NCBI GenBank assembly: GCA_944391475.1
Contig: CALXTR010000015.1
Coordinates: forward strand, 1 to 35,764
Origin: an uncultured Alphaproteobacteria bacterium
Lineage (GTDB): Bacteria; Pseudomonadota; Alphaproteobacteria; RF32; CAG-239
DNA: 35,764 bases
Direction of reading: 5' to 3'
The first letter of the stretch is position 1. Every line of letters starts with the position of its first letter. The position numbers and the translations under genes are program-made. A model generated the notes under the pieces. The model ran no database searches and was not told where the DNA came from. It was given only the letters and a program-made list of their open reading frames with translations. Positions 1 through 6,757 of this stretch are shown here, piece by piece.

Positions 1-131
1 TCGCCGCAGTCGGGCAAAAAGCATATGGCTGCCTGAGCAGATGAGATAGTGCAGATACAAAAAAGCACTCCAACCATCATAGGTAGAGATGCGCAAATAC
101 AGCTCAGGTATTTCTTGAGTAACAATAGCAT
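1..131 (-). CDS. Secreted protein, N-terminal fragment (runs off left edge)
   Basis: The reverse strand reads an ATG at 131-129 followed by 43 open codons to the window edge. GGAG lies about 10 bases upstream of the ATG, a good ribosome binding site. The peptide starts with a Leu-rich and Lys stretch (MLLLLKKYL), then a hydrophobic core (PMMVGVLFCICTI), then SSAQAA, a convincing Sec signal peptide with cleavage near residue 35. The mature protein would begin with an ICFLPDCG segment whose two cysteines are five residues apart. The rest lies outside the window, so no function can be given. It could be a surface or periplasmic protein. The gene is separated from tsaB by a terminator and is probably its own transcription unit. 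Confidence 0.6.
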   Translation of the reverse strand, partial: MLLLLKKYLSCICASLPMMVGVLFCICTISSAQAAICFLPDCG

Positions 132-298
132 AAGTTCTTTTCTCCGATAAATCAACTATAAAGTCTTAAATCATTTCAAATCACCTTAGATAAATGGTTA
201 TACGAATTTGTACTTTAGTTTATATCTTACTATAGTTTTGAGAAAAAAACAATATCTAAAATCCCTGCCCTACAGAAATTTGTTTAATTCTCGCAAAC
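132..298. other. AT-rich intergenic region
   Basis: This stretch lies between the left-edge secreted protein and the tsaB terminator. It is AT-rich and has no plausible open frame. It presumably carries the reverse-strand promoter of the left-edge gene, but I could not pick one convincing -35/-10 pair. Confidence 0.4.
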
Positions 299-325
299 AA
301 AAAACCTCTGCAAAACTCGCAGAGG
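299..325 (-). terminator. Rho-independent terminator of tsaB
   Basis: A perfect 7-bp stem (CCTCTGC at 305-311 with GCAGAGG at 319-325) has a 7-base loop. On the reverse strand it is followed by a run of six T (299-304 on the plus strand are A). It sits about 28 bp beyond the tsaB stop codon. Confidence 0.8.
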
Positions 326-352
326 TTTAATTTAAGGCAATAAATCAAGCTA

Positions 353-1012
353 TTATTTTACACAAACATCGGGGGATCTTAAGTATATCGGCTTTGGAAA
401 ATTTAAGCGTTTATCTGAATATTGCTTTAAGCCACAAAGAGCGACATTGCGTATGTCTATACCGCTTGGCATCTTAATGCTATGCAAACTCAATCCCGTG
501 GAAGTATACAAAAATCTCTCAGCACCATCGCCGGTTATCGAAACCTTTTGACCTCCTTTTAGCAAACTTAAAATCTCTTCTTTATTGGCAGCCCCAGGCT
601 CTGATAACTTTTCGCCCCTTTCACCAAAAATCTGATAATAGAAATCTTCACGTTTGGTTTCAATTATGACCACATTCTTTTTTGCTAACTCATCACCGCT
701 AAAATCCATGAGATAGGCATCAAAGGCGGAAACACCGGTAACCGGTATATCAGGACAAGCTAAATTAAATGAGCGGGCAGCGGAGATACTTGCTCGAACC
801 CCTGTAAAAGAACCCGGACCATCGCAAACCACAATGAGACTCAAATCTGCAAATTTTATATTTTCTGCACTGAGCATCTTTTCTATTTCGGGAATGAGGA
901 CTTCGGCTTGCCCATAGTCCATATGCTGTTCAAAGACTGAAACAAAATGACTATCTTTTAATAATGCTATTGAGCATTTGCTCCCGGTTGTATCAAAGGC
1001 TAAAGTATACAT
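353..1012 (-). CDS. tsaB: tRNA threonylcarbamoyladenosine biosynthesis protein TsaB
   Basis: TsaB is the inactive, TsaD-like partner in the TsaB-TsaD-TsaE complex that makes the t6A37 modification of ANN-decoding tRNAs in the cytoplasm. The N-terminus MYTLAFDTTGSKCSIAL matches the actin-like ATPase fold start of this family. The VVCDGPGSFTGVR segment near residue 70 is the typical TsaB signature. At 219 residues it has the usual length. The frame extends upstream to a TTG at 1024, but the ATG at 1012 is preferred because AAGG and GGTGG lie just in front of it and the family begins here. It is transcribed alone on the reverse strand, divergent from the PAS protein, and ends at a clear hairpin terminator. 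The rimI gene that often follows tsaB is not here. Confidence 0.93.
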   Translation of the reverse strand: MYTLAFDTTGSKCSIALLKDSHFVSVFEQHMDYGQAEVLIPEIEKMLSAENIKFADLSLIVVCDGPGSFTGVRASISAARSFNLACPDIPVTGVSAFDAYLMDFSGDELAKKNVVIIETKREDFYYQIFGERGEKLSEPGAANKEEILSLLKGGQKVSITGDGAERFLYTSTGLSLHSIKMPSGIDIRNVALCGLKQYSDKRLNFPKPIYLRSPDVCVK

Positions 1013-1057
1013 GTTTTCCACCAACCTTAAAATTTAAGTTTCTCTATGCGTTTTTAT

Positions 1058-1063
1058 ATTATA
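1058..1063 (-). promoter_or_regulatory. Candidate -10 element for tsaB
   Basis: The reverse strand reads TATAAT exactly, about 46 bases upstream of the tsaB ATG. No good -35 hexamer lies at 17 bp, so this rests on the -10 alone. Confidence 0.35.
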
Positions 1064-1109
1064 AAATCGGGCAACACACAATCGATTTTTTATGTTCGGA
1101 TAGCAAAAT

Positions 1110-2807
1110 ATGACCCAAAGCCTTCTTGTCGATATGTATTATGCCGCACCAGAACTCTGGTTTGCTCTCGCGGCTCTCTTTGGTTCAATTATATTTTTAC
1201 TGATTAGTGTAGGTCTTAAACTTCTAAAACTTAAACAGAAAAATTATTTTCTTAATCGTGATCGCGAACGCTATGCCGAAACGCTTTATGCCTCCAAAGA
1301 TGGTTACTTTGCGTTTATTTATCCTGATCAGAAAATTAATGATCCAAGACAAAACATTGTTGAACACTGCTCTAGGCGCTTGGCTGTTATTATGAATTTG
1401 GCCGATGGAACCAAAACTAAGTTTGAGGATATTTTGAAGAATTTTTATAAAGAAGATGCTAAAATTATTCAAAAATATGTTGAGTTACTCAAAAATGACG
1501 GCGTGTCTTTTGAAGATGATTTTAATCTTAAAAATAACAATAAGCGTTTACATCTATCAGGGCATAAAATTTGCGGCAGTGACGGGAACGTGTATTGTGA
1601 TATGATTTGGTTTCGTGATGTTAGCCTTGAGTTTAACCAAATAAACAGCTTAGAAGCCGAAAAACAACAAATTCAGGCCAAAATGAACCAATTTGAGGAT
1701 TTAATCAATAATATTCCTTATCCGGTTTGGTTACGCGACGAAAATCTTAATCTTAAGCTAATTAATCGAAAGTATCTGGATTTTGTGGAGCCACAGAATT
1801 CCGACGAAGTGATTGCACAGGGAATCGAAATCAATAATGTTAAAGGGGAGAGTATCTCTAAAAATTTGGCACTGACCGCTTTGAGCTCCAATAAGCCCAA
1901 GAAAAACTCTTCGGCCGTGATTGTAAACGGGGAACGACACTTCATGGAAGTGGTCGAGACTCCTTTTCACTTTGAACAAAACTTAAATCTTATTCGCACG
2001 GCCGGGGCAATGATTGATATTACCGAGCTCGACGAACTTAAACGCAACTTAAACCGACACCAGAATGCTCAGCTCGAAATTTTGGGAACACTGGATACGG
2101 CTTTTGCCGTGTTTGATGATAAATTTCATCTTTCATTTTACAATCCGGCTTTTGCCAGTTTGTGGAAGTTAGAAAACTTGTGGCTGGAACAACAGCCGAC
2201 TTATGCAATGTTTCTTGAAGTATTGCGCGAAAAACGTCTACTTCCGGAAGTGCCAGATTTTATTGCATTTAAAACCGAAGAACAAAAAGCATTTAGTTCA
2301 ATAATCGAACCCAAAAAAGATTTTCTTTATCTACCAGACGGGCGAACCTTCCGCCGAGTGCGGGCCCCATATCCAGTGGGAGGACTTGTTTTTGCGTTTG
2401 AAGATGTTTCCGATAACTTGGCAACAACCCGTGCTTATAACTCCTTGCTATCCGTTCAAAAAGATACTTTGGATAATTTGTTTGATGCCGTGCTGATTTT
2501 TGCTTCAAACGGAAGACTTAAACTCTACAATAAAGCTTATCTTAAACTGTGGAATGCTACAGAAGAAGAGCTTGAGAGTGAGCCTACTTTATTAGAAATT
2601 ATCGAATCGCAGAAGAAATTTTTTGCCAAAGTCGATGATTGGACAAGTTTGAAGAAAGATATCTTGGAGCATATCATTGATGTTACCACTAAGAGCTTTG
2701 CCCTTAAACGCAGCAGTAATGACAGTGTGGAAGTGCTATCTGCTGCTTTGCCTGATGATTCAATCATGGTAACATACCGAAAAATTCCAACCATTTATGA
2801 GGACTAG
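1110..2807 (+). CDS. Membrane-anchored multi-PAS protein without kinase domain
   Basis: The 565-residue protein has one N-terminal membrane segment (about residues 16-40, ELWFALAALFGSIIFLLISV) and then about four PAS-like units. The clearest PAS starts are at FEDLINNIPYPVWLRDENL, ILGTLDTAFAVFDDKFHL and TLDNLFDAVLIFASNGRL. The last two, with the linker FEDVSDNLATTRAYNSLL, strongly resemble the sensory half of large alphaproteobacterial PAS histidine kinases. The protein stops just after the last strand of the final PAS unit (SIMVTYRKI). There is no HisKA, no H-box and no HATPase, and no kinase remnant follows. It may sense a signal and pass it to a separate partner, or be a truncated kinase. 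Membrane anchoring and PAS content are well supported; the ligand is unknown. Confidence 0.75.
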   Translation: MTQSLLVDMYYAAPELWFALAALFGSIIFLLISVGLKLLKLKQKNYFLNRDRERYAETLYASKDGYFAFIYPDQKINDPRQNIVEHCSRRLAVIMNLADGTKTKFEDILKNFYKEDAKIIQKYVELLKNDGVSFEDDFNLKNNNKRLHLSGHKICGSDGNVYCDMIWFRDVSLEFNQINSLEAEKQQIQAKMNQFEDLINNIPYPVWLRDENLNLKLINRKYLDFVEPQNSDEVIAQGIEINNVKGESISKNLALTALSSNKPKKNSSAVIVNGERHFMEVVETPFHFEQNLNLIRTAGAMIDITELDELKRNLNRHQNAQLEILGTLDTAFAVFDDKFHLSFYNPAFASLWKLENLWLEQQPTYAMFLEVLREKRLLPEVPDFIAFKTEEQKAFSSIIEPKKDFLYLPDGRTFRRVRAPYPVGGLVFAFEDVSDNLATTRAYNSLLSVQKDTLDNLFDAVLIFASNGRLKLYNKAYLKLWNATEEELESEPTLLEIIESQKKFFAKVDDWTSLKKDILEHIIDVTTKSFALKRSSNDSVEVLSAALPDDSIMVTYRKIPTIYED

Positions 2808-2832
2808 ATACTTCTGATTTTCTGGCAAGTAA

Positions 2833-2861
2833 TTGACAGGAATCGATTTTTATGCAATGAT
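2833..2861 (+). promoter_or_regulatory. Sigma70-like promoter with GANTC site in spacer
   Basis: A perfect -35 TTGACA (2833-2838) is followed after 17 bp by AATGAT (2856-2861), a 4/6 match to the -10. It lies about 60 bp upstream of the charged-protein gene. A GAATC site (2840-2844) sits just inside the spacer. Confidence 0.55.
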
Positions 2862-2919
2862 TTTTACAGAACCGTTGGGGATTTCGTTACGAAAAAAATA
2901 ATAATGGGTGGAGAAAAAT

Positions 2920-3735
2920 ATGAATGACGAATCGTCTAATCCGAATATTGAATGGAAAAAATCCGGTTTTGATTTGAACGAAAAACTCACCTTAAAAACT
3001 AATGTCCGTAAAGCGGTTGAATATGAGGCCAAAAATAAGAACAGCGGATTAAACAAAAACTACACCCCATCTCCGGCAGAACTACCAAAGGGGCTTAATA
3101 AAATTCGTAAAAAAATTAAAGATGTTTATGATGAAGATGACGATGAGGATGATGCTTATCAAATCTATACTATTCAGCCGCTTGATGTTTCTGAAAACGA
3201 CGACACACTTTTAAAAGCCTTGCAAGAGGACGAAAAGAAATTTTTACGCCAAAACGAAGAAATTCAGACCGTGAACACTTTGCTGCAAACTGAGCAAAAT
3301 CAGAAAATTGCCAATGCTGAGAAAATGGCTAAAGACACCGGAATGAAAAAAGGATTAGATAAAAAAGTCTTGGCCAAAACTTACCAGAACAACGCCATCG
3401 GACAAGACTTAACGAAAGAAGCTATTAATCGTCAAGTAGCAAAAAATTTCAAATTCAAAAGTGAAAAAATATCTCCGAAAGACACCAAAAAGCTAATGAC
3501 CGGAATTAAGCGAATCCAACAAGTGGGTGGACCTGAGGCTCTGAATGGCTTAAAACTTCAGGAAGTGTTAGAAGCCGGCGAGGGCAAACAAGAACATCGC
3601 GACACTGTTAAAAAAATGCTTGAAAAGTCAGGGCGGATTAACAAAAAAGGAAAGCCCATAAAAAATAAAGCTAATGAGCTTCAGAATCAAAATGCAAGAC
3701 TTGCTCAGAAACTTGAAGAAATTTCGCGTTCATAA
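2920..3735 (+). CDS. Charged, helix-rich cytoplasmic protein of unknown function
   Basis: I do not recognise a family. The 271-residue protein has no signal peptide or membrane segment. It is very rich in Lys, Glu, Asp, Asn and Gln. It contains an acidic patch (YDEDDDEDDAY near residue 70) and long predicted helices (around 90-120 and at the C-terminus NELQNQNARLAQKLEEI), possibly coiled coil. The frame opens at a GTG at 2908, but the ATG at 2920 is favoured because GGGTGGAG lies a few bases upstream of it. It has its own TTGACA promoter and converges on the J-domain gene with a 1-bp gap. It could be a scaffold or nucleic-acid-associated protein; nothing in the sequence decides. Confidence 0.7.
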   Translation: MNDESSNPNIEWKKSGFDLNEKLTLKTNVRKAVEYEAKNKNSGLNKNYTPSPAELPKGLNKIRKKIKDVYDEDDDEDDAYQIYTIQPLDVSENDDTLLKALQEDEKKFLRQNEEIQTVNTLLQTEQNQKIANAEKMAKDTGMKKGLDKKVLAKTYQNNAIGQDLTKEAINRQVAKNFKFKSEKISPKDTKKLMTGIKRIQQVGGPEALNGLKLQEVLEAGEGKQEHRDTVKKMLEKSGRINKKGKPIKNKANELQNQNARLAQKLEEISRS

Positions 3736-3736
3736 T

Positions 3737-4291
3737 TTAAGAAAATTTGGTTAGCAAGTGTTTATAGGCAGCCGAAAGCTTTTTGAAGTTTTCTTCGGCA
3801 TCCTTATCATCTTGATTGAGATCTGGGTGATATTTCTTAACCAGCTTTTTATACTGACTTTTTAATTTATCAACGCTAACATCTGCTGGCTTGAGTTCCA
3901 TAATCTTTAAGTATTCAAGTTCGGTTTCGCTAAAATATACATCTCCGTTTTGAGCGGCAAAGCCAGGTGCATATTCATCAAAAAACTCAAAATAGTCCTT
4001 AAAAGAATATCCGTGACTATATTTGACGCCAGAACCAAAATTGCTAAAGCGAGCTCCGCGAAATTTTTTCTTGAATTTGTCCTCGTCCTCTTCTTCAGGA
4101 TGTTCATAATAGTTCCAACCTGCATTATACTCTTGAACATGCTCCAAACAAAACCAATAGTAATCTTTTAGACGACGATCTTTGGGCGCACGATATTCTC
4201 CGGGTTTGTTGCAGCCCGGAAAATCGCAACAATGAGTTTTCCCCTCATTTTGCGGAGCAAAATATTTTTTTTGCCGCGGTTTTCGTTGCAT
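3737..4291 (-). CDS. DnaJ (J-domain) protein with Cys-rich N-terminus
   Basis: The C-terminal 60 residues form a J-domain: LKSQYKKLVKKYHPDLNQDDKDAEENFKKL carries the invariant HPD in its loop, and the KLSAAYKHL helix closes it. J-domains stimulate the ATPase of DnaK. The N-terminus holds CCDFPGCNKPGEYRAPKD and a later CLEH, a likely four-ligand zinc site of the C-x4-C...C-x2-H kind. The middle is acidic (HPEEEDEDKFKKKF). This architecture, zinc site then linker then C-terminal J-domain, occurs in small alphaproteobacterial J-proteins and not in full DnaJ, since the Gly/Phe and substrate-binding regions are absent. It lies 77 bp downstream of the UbiB-like gene on the same strand and may be co-transcribed with it. 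Confidence 0.85.
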   Translation of the reverse strand: MQRKPRQKKYFAPQNEGKTHCCDFPGCNKPGEYRAPKDRRLKDYYWFCLEHVQEYNAGWNYYEHPEEEDEDKFKKKFRGARFSNFGSGVKYSHGYSFKDYFEFFDEYAPGFAAQNGDVYFSETELEYLKIMELKPADVSVDKLKSQYKKLVKKYHPDLNQDDKDAEENFKKLSAAYKHLLTKFS

Positions 4292-4368
4292 TTTTCTCTC
4301 TTAAAAACAATTGGATTTTTGTTTATACATCATTTGAGCTTGGATAACAACTAAAATCAGCCTTAGAC

Positions 4369-5484
4369 CTAAAAATAATAAAGTAAAAAGCAAATCAGCA
4401 AAAACAACGGACCCCAATAGAGAATCGATGATTTTTTAAATTGGGGATCATGCTTATGGCGTTTAGAATCGAGCAACCAAGAAATCTCTTGAGGATTGGT
4501 CATAACTAACGGCTGGCGCGTGCATAAATCTAATCCGCAGGCACTAAACAAATTGAGTAATTCTTGTTCTTTGACCACCGCATGGGGCAATTTATGATAA
4601 TCTTGAATTAGGTATTCTTTCCAAGATTCAAAAACCTTGATATCGGGACAATAATCTTGCAACAAAAACAGCAGGCGTTGCATTTTGTAGCCAGCCAGTG
4701 TGCTTGGCTCCCGACGATGAGTAATACAATCAATGGCAAAGTGCTGTAATTGAGGTGTGGCCGGATACAAATAATCAATATCGGGCAGACAGATTTTGCC
4801 CTGTTTGGTATAGGCAACACCATGAAAAACCGACATAAATATCGATTTTTCAAAAATTAGATAAGCTACTAATTTGCTCAAATTTTCTTGAACTTTACGA
4901 GGCAAGCGCGCCGAAAAATCATACTCTTTATCAAAGCTCAACCACAGTTCAGAGGCATTGGTTTTAGACCAGTTTATCTCAAAAGAAGAGCCTTTTTCAA
5001 AACCATTCACGTCAGCGGTGAGCATTTCTAGTTCTGAGCCATAAAAGCGCATATCCTCAACAGCATCGACACGCTTTTTGAATAGCTCAAACTGCTCAGC
5101 AAGTTCCGGATAATCAAGTTCGACAATTTCTTTTAGCAAACTAAAGTAAAAAGCTTTTTCCTTAAAACCATTTGTATTGCGAAAACAGACTTCACCTTTC
5201 AGTTTTTGATTATCTTCTGGCAACAGGTAAGACGCAAACGGCAAAAAATCGGTTCGGCAGGCAAACTCCTCATAAAGAGCATTTAACAACGGATTATTTT
5301 CGGAGCGCAAAAATGTTTGAAAGCAAACCAAGGGGGAATATGGTAAACGGCAGCGAAACAAGCGTGCCAATGGTCGGGTGTAGCGAAAAGTTCTTAAGCC
5401 GGAAATTACAAATAGCGAATCTGCTCTGGCTAAACGGATTGCTAACCGCTGTTTTTTTAGGAATTGTAAAAACCGATTTATCAT
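4369..5484 (-). CDS. Degenerate UbiB/ABC1-kinase-like membrane protein
   Basis: The 371-residue protein shows no intact enzyme motif, but its layout fits UbiB, the atypical kinase-like protein of ubiquinone synthesis. ALYEEFACRTDFLP (residues 69-82) aligns with the UbiB stretch KxGQxLSTRPDLLP, with the Lys and Gln lost. RVDAVEDMRFYGSELEML (138-155) matches the family's E-x-D-x-R-x-EAxN helix. FMSVFHGVAYTKQGKICLPDIDYL (216-239) sits where UbiB has HADxHPGN and the metal-binding DFG. Only scattered residues remain. One C-terminal membrane segment (353-371) replaces the usual pair. About 60 residues of the nucleotide-binding lobe are missing. Synteny supports the call, since ubiB and ubiE commonly lie beside mutM in alphaproteobacteria; ubiE is absent here. 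It diverges from mutM. The homology is my inference from alignment by eye. Confidence 0.5.
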   Translation of the reverse strand: MINRFLQFLKKQRLAIRLARADSLFVISGLRTFRYTRPLARLFRCRLPYSPLVCFQTFLRSENNPLLNALYEEFACRTDFLPFASYLLPEDNQKLKGEVCFRNTNGFKEKAFYFSLLKEIVELDYPELAEQFELFKKRVDAVEDMRFYGSELEMLTADVNGFEKGSSFEINWSKTNASELWLSFDKEYDFSARLPRKVQENLSKLVAYLIFEKSIFMSVFHGVAYTKQGKICLPDIDYLYPATPQLQHFAIDCITHRREPSTLAGYKMQRLLFLLQDYCPDIKVFESWKEYLIQDYHKLPHAVVKEQELLNLFSACGLDLCTRQPLVMTNPQEISWLLDSKRHKHDPQFKKSSILYWGPLFLLICFLLYYF

Positions 5485-5521
5485 TCTATAATGCTCTCAT
5501 TGTTGAATTTTTGAGGTCAAA

Positions 5522-6361
5522 ATGCCTGAACTGCCAGAAGTTGAAACAGTTATGCAAGCGGTTATTAAAGCCCTTGGTTATGCTAATATAATTGATGTAA
5601 GGGTCAACAACAACCGATTTCGCGAAAAAATCCCCGATGATTTAGCCGACAAAATCCGCGGCAGTAAAATTATTGGATACAAGCGAATTGCCAAATATAT
5701 TACCATTGCCCTTGATAATGGTTTGACCTTAATTTGGCATTTGGGCATGAGCGGAAAAATCAAAATTTGTGATGAACTGCCTGCTGAATTGGATAAGCAT
5801 GATCACGTAATTATAAAAACAGATAAGTGCTATCTCATTTTTAATGATGCGCGGCGGTTTGGGTTGCTGACTTATTGCGAATCTAAAAATTTGGCGCATA
5901 TTCCATTTATTGAGAAAATCGGCCTTGATCCGTTTGATGAAAGCTTAACCCCTGAGTATCTTCACACTCACTTAAGCAAGAAAAAAATTCCGATTAAAGT
6001 CGCATTGCTAGATCAAGAAATTATCTGTGGAATCGGAAACATCTATGCTTCGGAAATTCTTTATTTGGCGAAAATTTCTCCTTTAAGAGAATCCAACAAA
6101 ATTAATTTGAAAGAATGCGACACTATTATCGAAAAAACTCGAGAAGTGCTTAAAAAAGCTATTGCAGCAGGCGGATCTACCATTCACGATTATAAAAAAC
6201 CTGATGGCAGCTTGGGTTATTTTCAAAATATGCATTGCGTTTATAATAAAATCGGGCAAAAATGTCCTTGTTGCACCTGCAATGTTGAACAAAGCGGCGG
6301 AATCCAAAAAATTGTTCAAGCAGGGCGATCAACCTTTTATTGTCCTACTGTTCAGAAGTGA
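5522..6361 (+). CDS. mutM: Formamidopyrimidine-DNA glycosylase (Fpg/MutM), altered zinc finger
   Basis: MutM excises oxidised purines such as 8-oxoguanine and FapyG and nicks the strand by beta/delta elimination. The N-terminus MPELPEVETV supplies catalytic Pro2 and Glu3. K58 in RIAKYI is the conserved helix-2-region Lys. HLGMSGK and NDARRFG are void-filling and DNA-contact motifs. R269 in QAGRSTFYC is the finger arginine. The C-terminal zinc finger is unusual: the first pair is CPCC (248-251) with a further Cys at 253, an insertion of about 4-6 residues follows, and the last pair reads C274-P-T-V277 where the family has C-P-x-C. Length (279) is normal. GAGG precedes the ATG. It is the first gene of a forward cluster leading to dnaA. 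Confidence 0.95.
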   Translation: MPELPEVETVMQAVIKALGYANIIDVRVNNNRFREKIPDDLADKIRGSKIIGYKRIAKYITIALDNGLTLIWHLGMSGKIKICDELPAELDKHDHVIIKTDKCYLIFNDARRFGLLTYCESKNLAHIPFIEKIGLDPFDESLTPEYLHTHLSKKKIPIKVALLDQEIICGIGNIYASEILYLAKISPLRESNKINLKECDTIIEKTREVLKKAIAAGGSTIHDYKKPDGSLGYFQNMHCVYNKIGQKCPCCTCNVEQSGGIQKIVQAGRSTFYCPTVQK

Positions 6362-6368
6362 TAAAAAA

Positions 6369-6743
6369 ATGATGAAATATATGTTGTATATTGTTCTTGT
6401 CCTCACCGCCTTAAGCTTTAATACTCCTAGTATGGCGGCAGATGGTTTTATTGATGGGTTAGAAGATGTACCGGTAATGGAAGGGCTGCAACAACTGCCA
6501 AACGATGCCATTTCTTTTGGGAATGAAGAAAGTCGTTTGGTGGAAGCAATTTTGGTAAGCGACAACCTAAAATTTGCTAAAGTTGAAAAGTTTTATAAAG
6601 ATACGCTGCCTCAGATGGGGTGGATTTTTCAGGGCAAAAAAAATAATCATTTGCTATTTTATCGTGATAGGGAATCGCTTGAAATTATCAAACTAGAATC
6701 CAAACCGCTAAAAATAAGAATTACGGCTAAGAGCAAAAACTAA
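6369..6743 (+). CDS. Small exported protein, unknown function
   Basis: This 124-residue protein starts with a clear Sec signal peptide (MMKYMLYIVLVLTALS, then TPSMAADG; cleavage likely after MAA). The mature part is about 100 residues, with a conserved-looking EAILVSDNLKFAKVEKFYKDTLPQMGW segment and then beta-rich strands ending in a basic tail. It probably adopts a small alpha/beta fold in the periplasm. The frame is open far upstream inside mutM, but the ATG at 6369 (or 6372) is chosen because the signal peptide begins there and it falls 7 bp after the mutM stop. The position between mutM and the hydratase gene suggests co-transcription. I cannot assign a biochemical role. Confidence 0.72.
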   Translation: MMKYMLYIVLVLTALSFNTPSMAADGFIDGLEDVPVMEGLQQLPNDAISFGNEESRLVEAILVSDNLKFAKVEKFYKDTLPQMGWIFQGKKNNHLLFYRDRESLEIIKLESKPLKIRITAKSKN

Positions 6744-6757
6744 ATCAGGAAAATATT

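Noticed and set aside
5172..5591. A 139-codon forward open frame across the UbiB-like gene and mutM start
   Set aside because: It is antisense to the UbiB-like gene and overlaps the well-supported mutM start in another frame. It has no ribosome binding site and no family match.
6162..6368. Long N-terminal extension of the small exported protein into mutM
   Set aside because: The extension would overlap mutM by 200 bases in a different frame. The signal peptide starts cleanly at 6369.
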